Origin: Nonlabens sp.
GTDB taxonomy: Bacteria > Bacteroidota > Bacteroidia > Flavobacteriales > Flavobacteriaceae
Length of the DNA stretch: 14,619 nucleotides
Direction: 5' to 3'
Assembly (NCBI GenBank): GCA_023301395.1
Contig: JALZUY010000243.1
Location: forward strand, 1 to 14,619
The notes beneath the pieces were generated by a model. It made no database searches. It was given only the letters and a program-made list of their open reading frames with translations, and was not told where the DNA came from. Made by a program: the position numbers and the translations under genes. Positions 6,298 through 14,521 of the stretch are shown piece by piece (the stretch's first letter is position 1; every line of letters begins with the position of its first letter).

Positions 6298-7661
6298 AGT
6301 GACACGTTCAATATTTGACCAGCCAGTTGTAGCAATTGATACTCGGCAAGCTTTGCGTCATACTTAGCTAGGTTTTTAACCGTTACGGCGTTTAATAAAT
6401 TCACTTGTGCCTGTCTGAACTCAATACTACTTACCTGACCTAGTTTAAAACGCTCTTGTGTGCGCTCAAAATTGCTTTGATTAGTCATTACATTTTGCTC
6501 TTGCATTCTGTATATGGCAAGTGCATTTTCATAATCCCCTTTGGCATTTGCAATATCTCGAGCTACTTCTTGCTCCAGCTGGCTTTTAAAAAGAGCCTCG
6601 TTTTCATAAGCGATTTTTGTATTGCGCAAACTGGTAATGGTACGTCCACCATCAAAAATATCCCAAGTTAGATTTGCACCTACTGCAACATTTGCACTTG
6701 TTCTAGTCGTCGCAGGAAAAAAGGCACTAGGCGGATTCTGTGATTGATTCCATCCATAAGAACCACTCAATCCTATACGCGGTAACATTAAAGCTTTAGT
6801 AGTTTTAATGTCATAATCGCTTATTTGCAAGGTGCTTTCTGCTTGCAACATTCTAACGTTATTCTCTGCAACTTTTTCTAGATAGCTATCTAGCACCAAC
6901 ATATTTTGTAGAACAATAGTAGTATCTACGGCAAATTGTGCTTCTAACTCACGATTTAATAAAAGATTCAAATCGCGTTTAGTATTGCGCAGCACCTGTT
7001 GTGCATTGAGTAAATTAATACTATCTGTATTGATATCAACTCTCGCATTGAGCACTTCTAGTTTATTTACCTGTCCATAATCAAACTGATATTGAGCACG
7101 CGTTTCCCTGCGTTTAGAAACGTCTAGGCTTTGTTCAAACACCTTTACATTTTCTGTAAGTCTAGCAATTTCAAGATAGACACTCATTAATTGCACGGTA
7201 GTATTTTCTATTGTTGAACGTGCTTGTAACTGACTGAGTTGATATTGCTCTTGAAGTCTTTTGTAATTATACAATCGACCTAATCCGTCAAAAAGTGTAT
7301 AATTAATAGACAATCCAGCATTGTATTGTGTGGTTTGAGCATTGTTAATTTCAATGTCATTTCTAGGGCTTCCATTTTGATCTAGTGCACCGTTGAAATC
7401 AGTTTTTGAATCATTTTCATCTATAGAAGCTCCTGCTGTTCCTTGCAAGCTAGGTAAGTATCCTGAATTCAATATATTGGTATTATTCTCGGCAATTGCT
7501 TGTGTATTCTTAGCGATTTTAATACCGTAATTGTTCTCTAGCATTAACTCTACAGCTTGCTCACGAGTTAATAGTGACTCTAAACTTTGTTGTGCGTCCG
7601 CTTTCGCAAAAGCGAGATACACCAAAGCAATAAGTCCATAAAATAATCTATGCTTCATCAT
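6294..7661 (-). CDS. TolC-like outer-membrane efflux factor
   Basis: The 455-residue protein is an outer-membrane efflux protein with two repeats of long helices. The N-terminal half starts LTREQAVELMLENNYGIKIA (about 32-51), and the second copy contains SYGWNQSQNPPSAF, LTWDIFDGGRT (about 333-343) and LGQVSSIEFRQAQVNLLNA near the end. It would form the trimeric channel that exports substrate from the RND pump across the outer membrane. A signal peptide (about 1-23) ends ADA-Q. Its C-terminal part, AFAKA (17-21), is encoded by the palindrome at 7599-7614. The gene overlaps the RND stop by 14 nt. There are two adjacent ATGs (7661 and 7658), and the second, giving MKHRLF, is equally plausible. 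Downstream it overlaps the CPXCG gene as ATGA. Length and layout are normal for the family. Confidence 0.9.
   Translation of the reverse strand: MMKHRLFYGLIALVYLAFAKADAQQSLESLLTREQAVELMLENNYGIKIAKNTQAIAENNTNILNSGYLPSLQGTAGASIDENDSKTDFNGALDQNGSPRNDIEINNAQTTQYNAGLSINYTLFDGLGRLYNYKRLQEQYQLSQLQARSTIENTTVQLMSVYLEIARLTENVKVFEQSLDVSKRRETRAQYQFDYGQVNKLEVLNARVDINTDSINLLNAQQVLRNTKRDLNLLLNRELEAQFAVDTTIVLQNMLVLDSYLEKVAENNVRMLQAESTLQISDYDIKTTKALMLPRIGLSGSYGWNQSQNPPSAFFPATTRTSANVAVGANLTWDIFDGGRTITSLRNTKIAYENEALFKSQLEQEVARDIANAKGDYENALAIYRMQEQNVMTNQSNFERTQERFKLGQVSSIEFRQAQVNLLNAVTVKNLAKYDAKLAEYQLLQLAGQILNVSL
7599..7614. repeat. 16-bp palindrome, copy 2 (CGCTTTCGCAAAAGCG, one base off)
   Basis: It differs from the perfect palindrome at one base. 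It lies within the signal-peptide codons of the TolC-like gene, where the minus strand reads L-AFAKA-D just before the predicted cleavage site. Confidence 0.75.
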
Positions 7662-10600
7662 TTCCCTTTAGTTCTTCTTGTTCCTTAACGATACTAGCTA
7701 ATTCTTTTTTCTCTAATTTTTCACCAATACGTAACCAGTTAATAAAGTCTTTTACATTATTCCCAAAGCTTAAGAAAAGCGGCAATAATAACAAGGTCAA
7801 TATCGTCGCCATTCCTATTCCGTAAGAAATAGATATTGCCATAGGTTTTAAGAATTGTGCTTGACGGCTTTTTTCTAGTAACAGTGGAGCTAATCCAGCT
7901 ATAGTTGTAATAGAGGTTAAAAATATAGCTCTAAACCGGCTTTTCCCAGCTTCAAAAAGTGCCTCATCAAATTCGAGTCCTTCTTTTATTAAAGAGTTGA
8001 ATTTACCTATGAGCACGAGACCGTCATTCACCATAATTCCTATCAGTGCAATAATTCCTAGCATGGATAAAATATTTACTGAAAAACCATGAATCCAGTG
8101 TCCCCATACGACTGCTGTAAAACTCAACGGAATCAATAGAATAAGCATGATAGGCTGGGTTCCACTACGGAAGGTGAATGCGATCACGAAGTAAATCAAC
8201 AATAATATTGTTAATCCTGGAATAGCAGCACTACTTGTTATTTTTTGCTGTTCTCGAGCTTGGCCACTTAGATAATTAGGAGAAATAGTCGGATATTTTT
8301 TCTGTAGTTCTGGTATGACATTTTCTTTGATCTCATCTATTATATCTGTATTACTCGATTCAGGATCCTTTAAATCTGCAGTAAGCAGAATTTCTCTTCT
8401 TCCTTCTAAGTGATTGATGACTACGTCTCCACGAGCGATGTTATAACTAGCAATGTCTCTTAATGGTACACGTTCACCAGACGGCGTTGTAATTCTTAGT
8501 TCATCGAGATCTTTAATGCTATTACGATTTTCTAACTCATATCGCACCCAAACTCTTATTTCATCTTGTCCACGCTGGAATCGTTGTGCTTCTCTACCAA
8601 AAAATGCGGCACGAACCTGAGACATGACTATTCTAGAATTTAAACCTAGTGCATAGGCATTTTCTTTAAGTTCTAATTGGATTTCTTTAATACCAGCTGG
8701 ATCATTATCCTCAATATCTTTCAACAGCGGATTTTGTTCCATAATCTCCTTCAACTCTGCAGTGGCAGCTTTTAATTCTTTGATATCATTACTTAACAGA
8801 GAAATGGATATAGGACTACCACCAAAGTTTCCTCCAGAACCAAAGGTCAAGCTCTCAGCACCTGGAACATTACCTACCAATTCTCGCAATCGGTTAGCGA
8901 TTATATTAGTATTTAAAACATCTGGTCTGTTTTCTCCTGGCAATAGATTAATAGATAAACTTGCAGACGATGAGGACGTTTGAGACTTAATAATATTCTC
9001 AAACAGCTCAGTCGTATCTCCATAAATCTCGCTTTTTAAATACTCCTCGCTCAATTCTTTATTAACGATAAGTGCTTTGTCTTCAATTGAAGAAATGATG
9101 GAATCTGTTATATGTTGTGCTGTCCCGTTAGGCATGGATAAATTAACCGAAACCCGATCACTTGAAACCCGAGGAAACAAAGATCTACCTACAATTCCTC
9201 CACCTATTGCTCCTATGGTTAAAATAAAAGCAGCTATAAAAAAGGAGAATACAAGAAGTTTATAATTGAGTGTAAATCTCAAAGCTGGAGCATATAATTT
9301 ATCACGCATCCAGTTCATAAACTTATCACCATACTCGTTTATCACTCTCATTTTTTGAAATGCGGCGGCAAAACCAGTTTTAGGCTTTTTATCTTGAGCT
9401 TTTAGAGCTTTGGAATGTGCTAAGTGAGCTGGCAATATAATTAGAGCTTCTACAAGTGAAACCAATAAAGTCAATATTACAATGATAGAGACTTCACTAA
9501 AAAAAGTTCCTATTCTTCCATCTAAAAACAAGAAAGTAGAAAAAGCAAGAATAGTAGTTATAATAGCGCTCAAAATAGGTGGAATCACTTCCATTGTTCC
9601 ATCAACTGCTGCTGTGATAGGGTCTTTTCCTTTCTCGTAATGCTGGTATATATTCTCAGCAATAACAATCCCATCATCCACGAGTATTCCTATCACGATA
9701 ATCATCCCAAAAAGCGACAATACATTTATAGTAACATCAAAATGTCCTGCAAAAATGAACATACCTAAAAAAGCAATAGGTAACCCAAAAGCTACCCAAA
9801 AAGCTAGTCGTGTGTTTAAGAAAACCGATAAAAACAACAATACTAAAAGCATTCCTACTATAGCATTCTCTGTTAGTAAATCAGTACGCTGGTTTAAAGT
9901 TATAGAACGATCACTAACAACAGATAGTTGAGCATTTGTAAATCGTTGATTATACTCTTCTATATATTCTTTAACAGAATCTGCACTTGAAATAAGATCT
10001 TCTGAGTTTGTGCTCGTCACCGTTATTTCTACAGCTAGTTCACCATTGAAATAGGTCGCATTAGGAGATTCAGAAAAACGATCTTTTATGCTAGCGACAT
10101 CTTTTAAGAATATAGTCGTTCCGTCAGCTCTTGTTCTTACTGGTATATAGTCTAGTTCATCACCATAATAAGAACGGTTATTTGCTCTTATCAAATATTC
10201 CTCAACGTCAGTTTTAATATTCCCACCTGTGGTAAGAATATTTGAATTTGCCACCGCATCTGCCACTTCTTGAAAAGTGAGATTGTAACCTAGTAAGGTG
10301 TTTTCATTAACTGCGATCTCGATCTCTTCGGCTGGATAACCAGCTATGGAGATTTGAGAAATCCCTTCTATTCCTCTTAAGTCATTCTCTACATCTCTAG
10401 CGAGTTGTTTTAGTGTCTTGAGCGGTATATTAGAACCACTCAATGCAAATGTAATCGTAGGACGAGCGTTTTCTCTTTTTGCAACTACAAGTGGCTCCAT
10501 ACCTACTGGAAATGATGAAACACGATCCACCGCATTTTTCACTTCAAGCAACATAAAATCTATATCATAGCTTTTAAGTATCTCTACGGTAATAGTTCCA

Positions 10601-10866
10601 GCATTTTCACGCGATGCAGATGTTACTCGATCAACTCCTTCAAGACCTTTGAGATTATCTTCTATTTTAAGAACAACTCCTTCTTCTATCTCTTGTGGAG
10701 AAGCTCCTGGATAAACGACACTTACGGTCAGTGTTTGAGAGTCTACTAAAGGAAAGAAAGAAGACTTTAAAGAAAGAACTCCTAAAATTCCAAATATTAT
10801 AAACGCAGCTATAACGACATTTACCGCAACATGATGTTTTATGAAATAAGTAATTATTTTTCTCAT
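7648..10866 (-). CDS. RND-family efflux pump, HAE1-type inner-membrane transporter
   Basis: The 1072-residue protein has full RND architecture: TM1 (about 12-32), a first periplasmic porter/docking loop (about 40-330), TM2-6 (about 335-480), TM7 (about 540-560), a second periplasmic loop, and TM8-12 (about 890-1045). The end is charged and cytosolic (EKLEKKELASIVKEQEELKG). The TM4 proton-relay pair is present as GILVDDGIVIAEN (Asp397-Asp398, equivalent to AcrB Asp407/408). In TM10 the AcrB-type Lys region reads LIGIMVNDGLVLIGKFN (N947-D948), so the usual Lys940 is absent, as in a subset of RND pumps. It would work as a proton-driven trimer exporting hydrophobic or drug-like compounds, but the substrate is not predictable. 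It starts 3 nt after the fusion-protein stop and overlaps the TolC-like gene by 14 nt, so all three are one operon. The start MRKIITYFIKHHVAVNVVIA is the normal cytosolic lead into TM1. Confidence 0.93.
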   Translation of the reverse strand: MRKIITYFIKHHVAVNVVIAAFIIFGILGVLSLKSSFFPLVDSQTLTVSVVYPGASPQEIEEGVVLKIEDNLKGLEGVDRVTSASRENAGTITVEILKSYDIDFMLLEVKNAVDRVSSFPVGMEPLVVAKRENARPTITFALSGSNIPLKTLKQLARDVENDLRGIEGISQISIAGYPAEEIEIAVNENTLLGYNLTFQEVADAVANSNILTTGGNIKTDVEEYLIRANNRSYYGDELDYIPVRTRADGTTIFLKDVASIKDRFSESPNATYFNGELAVEITVTSTNSEDLISSADSVKEYIEEYNQRFTNAQLSVVSDRSITLNQRTDLLTENAIVGMLLVLLFLSVFLNTRLAFWVAFGLPIAFLGMFIFAGHFDVTINVLSLFGMIIVIGILVDDGIVIAENIYQHYEKGKDPITAAVDGTMEVIPPILSAIITTILAFSTFLFLDGRIGTFFSEVSIIVILTLLVSLVEALIILPAHLAHSKALKAQDKKPKTGFAAAFQKMRVINEYGDKFMNWMRDKLYAPALRFTLNYKLLVFSFFIAAFILTIGAIGGGIVGRSLFPRVSSDRVSVNLSMPNGTAQHITDSIISSIEDKALIVNKELSEEYLKSEIYGDTTELFENIIKSQTSSSSASLSINLLPGENRPDVLNTNIIANRLRELVGNVPGAESLTFGSGGNFGGSPISISLLSNDIKELKAATAELKEIMEQNPLLKDIEDNDPAGIKEIQLELKENAYALGLNSRIVMSQVRAAFFGREAQRFQRGQDEIRVWVRYELENRNSIKDLDELRITTPSGERVPLRDIASYNIARGDVVINHLEGRREILLTADLKDPESSNTDIIDEIKENVIPELQKKYPTISPNYLSGQAREQQKITSSAAIPGLTILLLIYFVIAFTFRSGTQPIMLILLIPLSFTAVVWGHWIHGFSVNILSMLGIIALIGIMVNDGLVLIGKFNSLIKEGLEFDEALFEAGKSRFRAIFLTSITTIAGLAPLLLEKSRQAQFLKPMAISISYGIGMATILTLLLLPLFLSFGNNVKDFINWLRIGEKLEKKELASIVKEQEELKGNDEA

Positions 10867-10869
10867 CGC

Positions 10870-12027
10870 CTAGTTGGATTCTGGTTTTGAAGATGCCGCT
10901 TTTCCCTTATCAGCTTGAGCTTGTAATTCCGTTTTCACAATCATTCCTTCATAAGCACCAGGAACCATTTTTGAAATGATTACTGTTCCATCAGGCACAT
11001 CTTTAACAACAACCGTTTTATCCGAGAAATGAATTGGTTTCACTGTGGTCAATTCTAAGATGGTATCATTAACCATAAATAACTGCTCGCCATTTTGCAG
11101 GAGACTGCGATCTAATTCTATCGCGTTTTCTATTTTTTGAGCCTGTAGGTTTGCTGTTAAATACATTCCATCTTTTAAGTCAGGATGACTTACTTCTATA
11201 ATAGTAGTTATTGTCTGTGAGGCTTGATCTATCTTCCCATTGATGCGAGTTACTTTTCCAGTATACATTTTACTACCAGTAATGTTTTGCAATTGTACAT
11301 TCTCACCTACTTTTAATAGGTCTGCAAATTTGCCGCTTATAGCTACTTGCAGTTCAAATGTGCCTGTTTGGATAAACTCACCTAGTTGTTGTCCATTCCT
11401 CACAAGTGTTCCTTCTGTAACTAAGGCCTCAGTAAGGACACCACTATAAGGTGCTCTAATTTTAAACTTACCTAATCTATTTTCAAGATTTTTAATATTG
11501 TAATAAGTCGTGTAGATATTACGACCAGTGATAAAGTATTTTTCTTTTTCGTCTTTAGCTTCAGGCAAAGCTGGAGTAGAGCCGTTCATACTAAACCCAT
11601 CTAAATAAGCTTGCCATTGCGGAAAAGAATTAGGATAATCTAGTCTCAAATCTGGCATAATAGCAGTAATCTGATTATTTAAATTGCTACGCGCACTTTG
11701 AACCTGAGCATAAAACTCTGTATTATCAATACTAATCATGGTCTGACCAGCACGATATTCTTGACCTGTTTTAAACAGTGTTCCAGTCGGTTTAAAGATC
11801 CCAGTTACTTCAGAGAAAAGCTCCACACGTCGCTTAGCTTGTAAGTTACCATTTGCAGGAATAATGATAGCTACGGTAGAATTTACAATAGTATCTGTAG
11901 TGATAATTTTCACCTCTTTTTTTACTCGAGGTTTAGGCACTTCTTTATTATCAATAAGAAATTTTGCACCGTATAAAGCACCACCTATTATAAGTAAAGC
12001 CAGTAGGGCTATAATAATTTTACGCAT
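10870..12027 (-). CDS. RND efflux periplasmic adaptor (HlyD/membrane fusion protein)
   Basis: The 385-residue protein has one N-terminal membrane anchor (about 3-25) without a lipobox. The first half of a barrel-sandwich (lipoyl-like) domain follows (NGNLQAKRRVELFSEVTGIF, about 59-78), then a short helical hairpin (about 100-185). The returning half is KIRAPYSGVLTEALVTEGTLV (about 189-209), followed by a beta-barrel domain (TFELQVAISGKFADLLKVGE) and a membrane-proximal domain. This adaptor links the RND pump to the TolC-like channel. It is the first gene of the tight three-gene efflux unit, with the pump starting 3 nt after its TAG. A Lys/Ser-rich tail (DKGKAASSKPESN) ends it. An 81-nt gap with a promoter-like site separates it from the ABC-F gene upstream. 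Confidence 0.9.
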   Translation of the reverse strand: MRKIIIALLALLIIGGALYGAKFLIDNKEVPKPRVKKEVKIITTDTIVNSTVAIIIPANGNLQAKRRVELFSEVTGIFKPTGTLFKTGQEYRAGQTMISIDNTEFYAQVQSARSNLNNQITAIMPDLRLDYPNSFPQWQAYLDGFSMNGSTPALPEAKDEKEKYFITGRNIYTTYYNIKNLENRLGKFKIRAPYSGVLTEALVTEGTLVRNGQQLGEFIQTGTFELQVAISGKFADLLKVGENVQLQNITGSKMYTGKVTRINGKIDQASQTITTIIEVSHPDLKDGMYLTANLQAQKIENAIELDRSLLQNGEQLFMVNDTILELTTVKPIHFSDKTVVVKDVPDGTVIISKMVPGAYEGMIVKTELQAQADKGKAASSKPESN

Positions 12028-12057
12028 GAGTTGGTTTTAAATTGCTGTTAAGCGCTT

Positions 12058-12090
12058 CAAATCTACTCAAGCTATAAGCTATAGCGGTTA
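12058..12090 (-). promoter_or_regulatory. Candidate promoter of the efflux operon
   Basis: On the minus strand TAGATTTG (12065-12058) fits the Bacteroidota -7 consensus TAnnTTTG, about 30 nt ahead of the ATG at 12027. The -33 side (about 12087-12090, TTTTAAC) is only a weak match. A GCTATAGC-type short palindrome and its partial copy lie between the two, and could be an operator. Whether the operon is also reached by read-through from the ABC-F gene cannot be decided from sequence. Confidence 0.45.
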
Positions 12091-12108
12091 AAATTAACTT
12101 AAAGGTAG

Positions 12109-14034
12109 TTAGAACTTATCCAGCTGCTCAGAGATATCTTCCCATTTAGTCATCCACTCTTCTAGTGACTTTTTCTTTGCTTGGTAATTATTAAAAAACT
12201 CTGGTTTTGCAGCGAGTTCATCATAGTTTGCCGCTAGCTCATAATCTATTTTTTTGATCTCGCGCTCTAATCCATTAATTTCAGACTCTGCTTTTGAGAG
12301 GCGATTATTCAATGACTTTTGCTTCTTCTGATCATCATAAGAGAGCTGTTTCTTTTCTGTTTCTTGCTTTCGCGAAAGCGGATCCACCTTAACCTCAGTA
12401 GCCTTTTCAATCTCTCGCATGTCACGAGCCTTACGTTGCTTGAGGTAATAGTCAATATCACCCAAGTGTAAATTCAACTTGTGATCACGGAATTCATAAA
12501 CGACCTCAGTAAGTCCCTGTAAAAACTCTCTATCATGCGACACGACTATTAGTGTACCGTCAAATTTCACAAGAGCAGCTTTCAAAACGTTCTTTGATTG
12601 AATATCTAAGTGGTTTGTAGGTTCATCCATTATCAAGACATTAAACGGCTGCAATAAGAGTTTACAAAGCGCAAGTCTGTTACGTTCTCCACCACTTAAC
12701 ACCTTCACTTTCTTCTCTGCCTCATCTCCACGGAAAAGGAACGAACCTAACATATCACGCACCTTGACACGATTTCCATCATCTGCGGCATCTATCATTA
12801 TGTCTAAAACTGTTTTCTCTCCATCAAGATACTCGGCTTGATTTTGTGCAAAATATCCTAGCTTCACGTTGTGACCTAGATTTACATCACCTTGAGCATC
12901 TTCAATCTCACCTACGATGATTTTTGCAAGTGTAGATTTACCCATTCCATTCTGACCAACGAAAGCAACACGTGCACCACGTTCAATCATTAAATCTACA
13001 CTACTTAATACCTTTTTCTCGCCATAAGACTTGCTCACTTTATCTATTTCTAGAACGACTTTACCTGGTTGTATGGATTTTGCAAAGTTGATATTCATCG
13101 CAGCATTATCAGTTTGTTCAATCTCAACCACATCCATACGGTTCAGTTTTTTAACAAGTGATTGTGCCATGGTGGCTTTACTCGCTTTGGCTTTGAACTT
13201 TTGAATTAACTTTTCAGTTCGTTCAATCTCTTTTTGCTGATTCTTAAATGTTGCTTCTTGTTGCTCGCGCATCTCTGCTCTTAAAGCAAGAAACTGCGTG
13301 TACGGTTTAGGGTAATCATAGATACGTCCTAAACTTATTTCTATAGTACGATTAGTTACATTATCGAGAAACATCTTATCGTGACTCACGATTACTACTG
13401 CTCCAGGATAGGTTTGTAAAAATTGCTCTAGCCATAGGATAGAATCTATATCCAAGTGGTTTGTGGGCTCATCTAGTAATAAGATGTCGTGATTTTCAAG
13501 TAATAACTTTGCCAGTTCAATACGCATGCGCCATCCACCAGAAAGCTCATCAGTAAGCATTTCAAATTGTTGTGGTGTAAAAGCTAGACCTTTTAAAATC
13601 TTCTCTGTTTCCCCTTTATATTGATATCCACCTATGATTTCATACTCATGTGTAAGTGTACTCATGTCTTCTATGAGCTTTGAGTAAGAATCGGTTTCAT
13701 AATCTGTTCTTTCGGCAAGCTGGATGTTTATTTGATCTAGTTCTGCTTCTATTTCTCTCGCTTTTGCAAAAGCGGTATAAGCCTCTTCCAGCACCGTACG
13801 ACCTTTTTCAAAATCAATATCCTGACGTAAAAAGCCAATACTGGTTCCTTTTTCCATCGCTAGTTGTCCTTGATCATACTCTAAATCACCAGCAACCACC
13901 TTAAGTAGGGTAGATTTTCCAGCTCCATTTTTACCGATCAAGCCCACACGATTTCCTCCATTGAGCCTGAAGGTAATCTCTTCAAACAATGGCTCGCCGC
14001 CAAAACTAACATGTAAATCGTGAATATTAAGCAT
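12109..14034 (-). CDS. ABC-F family ATPase (Uup/YheS-like)
   Basis: The 641-residue protein has two fused ABC ATPase domains and no membrane segments. Domain 1 has Walker A GKNGAGKST (34-42), signature LSGGW (164-168) and Walker B LLLDEPTNHLD (185-195). The charged linker (about 240-320, KAKASKATMAQSLVKKLNRM) is the P-site-tRNA-interaction motif of the family. Domain 2 has Walker A GQNGMGKST (360-368), signature LSGGE (446-450) and DEPTNHLD (470-477). A C-terminal coiled coil (about 555-641) resembles Uup. Family members act on ribosomes, resolving stalled or drug-bound states, or on DNA/RNA branches; none exports. Two in-frame peptides come from the palindrome: AFAKA (88-92, at 13759-13774) in the helical arm region, and LSRK (553-556, at 12365-12380) in the linker before the coiled coil. 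It is the first gene leftward of a divergent promoter. Its proximity to the efflux genes may be positional only. Confidence 0.93.
   Translation of the reverse strand: MLNIHDLHVSFGGEPLFEEITFRLNGGNRVGLIGKNGAGKSTLLKVVAGDLEYDQGQLAMEKGTSIGFLRQDIDFEKGRTVLEEAYTAFAKAREIEAELDQINIQLAERTDYETDSYSKLIEDMSTLTHEYEIIGGYQYKGETEKILKGLAFTPQQFEMLTDELSGGWRMRIELAKLLLENHDILLLDEPTNHLDIDSILWLEQFLQTYPGAVVIVSHDKMFLDNVTNRTIEISLGRIYDYPKPYTQFLALRAEMREQQEATFKNQQKEIERTEKLIQKFKAKASKATMAQSLVKKLNRMDVVEIEQTDNAAMNINFAKSIQPGKVVLEIDKVSKSYGEKKVLSSVDLMIERGARVAFVGQNGMGKSTLAKIIVGEIEDAQGDVNLGHNVKLGYFAQNQAEYLDGEKTVLDIMIDAADDGNRVKVRDMLGSFLFRGDEAEKKVKVLSGGERNRLALCKLLLQPFNVLIMDEPTNHLDIQSKNVLKAALVKFDGTLIVVSHDREFLQGLTEVVYEFRDHKLNLHLGDIDYYLKQRKARDMREIEKATEVKVDPLSRKQETEKKQLSYDDQKKQKSLNNRLSKAESEINGLEREIKKIDYELAANYDELAAKPEFFNNYQAKKKSLEEWMTKWEDISEQLDKF
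12365..12380. repeat. 16-bp palindrome, copy 3 (TGCTTTCGCGAAAGCG, 14-bp perfect core)
   Basis: Positions 12366-12379 form a perfect palindrome, and only the outermost pair differs from copy 1. It lies in the ABC-F gene, read on the minus strand in a different frame from the other copies (DP-LSRK-QE), at the linker between the second ATPase domain and the C-terminal coiled coil. Confidence 0.8.
13759..13774. repeat. 16-bp palindrome, copy 4 (CGCTTTTGCAAAAGCG, perfect palindrome with compensated change)
   Basis: This is a perfect palindrome. The two central differences from copy 1 (C to T and G to A) are symmetrical, so pairing is kept. It lies in the ABC-F gene and is read on the minus strand as T-AFAKA-R within the first helical arm. 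Confidence 0.8.
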
Positions 14035-14045
14035 AGTGGTTTTTA

Positions 14046-14061
14046 TATCTTTGCAAAGATG
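14046..14061. promoter_or_regulatory. Divergent promoter core on a shared palindrome
   Basis: TATCTTTG (plus, 14046-14053) is an exact TAnnTTTG -7 match, 39 nt ahead of the DUF983 gene. The overlapping palindrome ATCTTTGCAAAGAT gives, on the minus strand, CATCTTTG (14061-14054), one base from the consensus, 19 nt ahead of the ABC-F start. The two -7 elements abut, so initiation in the two directions could compete. No clear -33 TTTG is seen on either side. Confidence 0.5.
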
Positions 14062-14092
14062 CGTAACTACTCGTGAACACTAAAGTTTTATC

Positions 14093-14473
14093 ATGCTAAA
14101 AGGAACTAAATTATACAGTATTTTCACAGGTACTTGTCCTGTGTGTCAAAATGAATCGATGTACACTAGTTCCAACTTGTATAACCCGAGTAAAACACAA
14201 GAAATGCACGAAAGATGCTCACATTGCGATACTAAATATAAGATTGAACCTAGTTTTTTCTATGGATCTATGTATGTGAGTTATGGTGTAGGGATTGCTA
14301 TCGCGATGGTTATTTTTGCCATTACTTATTTTATGCTTGATGTATCTCGATGGAATATATTTCTAATCATCGCATTTGTATCTATAGTAAGTCTTCCCAT
14401 AGTGATACGTATCTCACGTAATATATGGATCAATCTTTTTATGAATTATGATAAAGAGAAGGCTGTAAAGTAG
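14093..14473 (+). CDS. DUF983 family small membrane protein
   Basis: The 126-residue protein begins MLKGTKLYSIFTGTCPVCQN. It carries two Cys pairs, CPVC (15-18) and CSHC (42-45), which form a predicted zinc-ribbon-like head, followed by KYKIEPSFFYGSMYVSYGVG. Two membrane helices follow (about 59-82 and 88-107), then a short basic cytosolic tail (NYDKEKAVK). This layout matches DUF983 proteins, which are widespread in Bacteroidota and have no established function. The gene is divergent from the ABC-F gene with a 58-nt gap. The start at 14093 is the only ATG that gives the conserved N-terminus. Confidence 0.88.
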   Translation: MLKGTKLYSIFTGTCPVCQNESMYTSSNLYNPSKTQEMHERCSHCDTKYKIEPSFFYGSMYVSYGVGIAIAMVIFAITYFMLDVSRWNIFLIIAFVSIVSLPIVIRISRNIWINLFMNYDKEKAVK

Positions 14474-14483
14474 TCTTTTTTTT
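14459..14483 (+). terminator. Weak rho-independent terminator after the DUF983 gene
   Basis: AAGGCT (14459-14464) can pair with AGTCTT (14472-14477) across a 7-nt loop, with one G-U pair, followed by a T-run to 14483. The hairpin overlaps the TAG stop codon. The stem is short, so efficiency is doubtful. Confidence 0.4.
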
Positions 14484-14487
14484 AGTT

Positions 14488-14516
14488 GGCAGTCTTTTAA
14501 TCTACAGTAGGCAGTC
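14488..14516. repeat. Two direct copies of GGCAGTC, 22 nt apart
   Basis: GGCAGTC occurs at 14488-14494 and 14510-14516. Similar TTGG/GGCAGT words adjoin the 8-bp array that follows, so this may be an older, degenerate edge of the same repeat region. Confidence 0.4.
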
Positions 14517-14521
14517 GTTAT

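Noticed and set aside
12069..12090. AGCTATAAGCTATAGC inverted repeat as a terminator of the ABC-F gene
   Set aside because: The stem is short and AT-rich and no T-tract follows on the minus strand. It is better left as a possible operator.
6456..13904. Plus-strand open frames at 6456, 8762, 9077, 11240 and 13680
   Set aside because: Each lies antisense to a well-supported efflux or ABC-F gene and encodes no recognisable protein.
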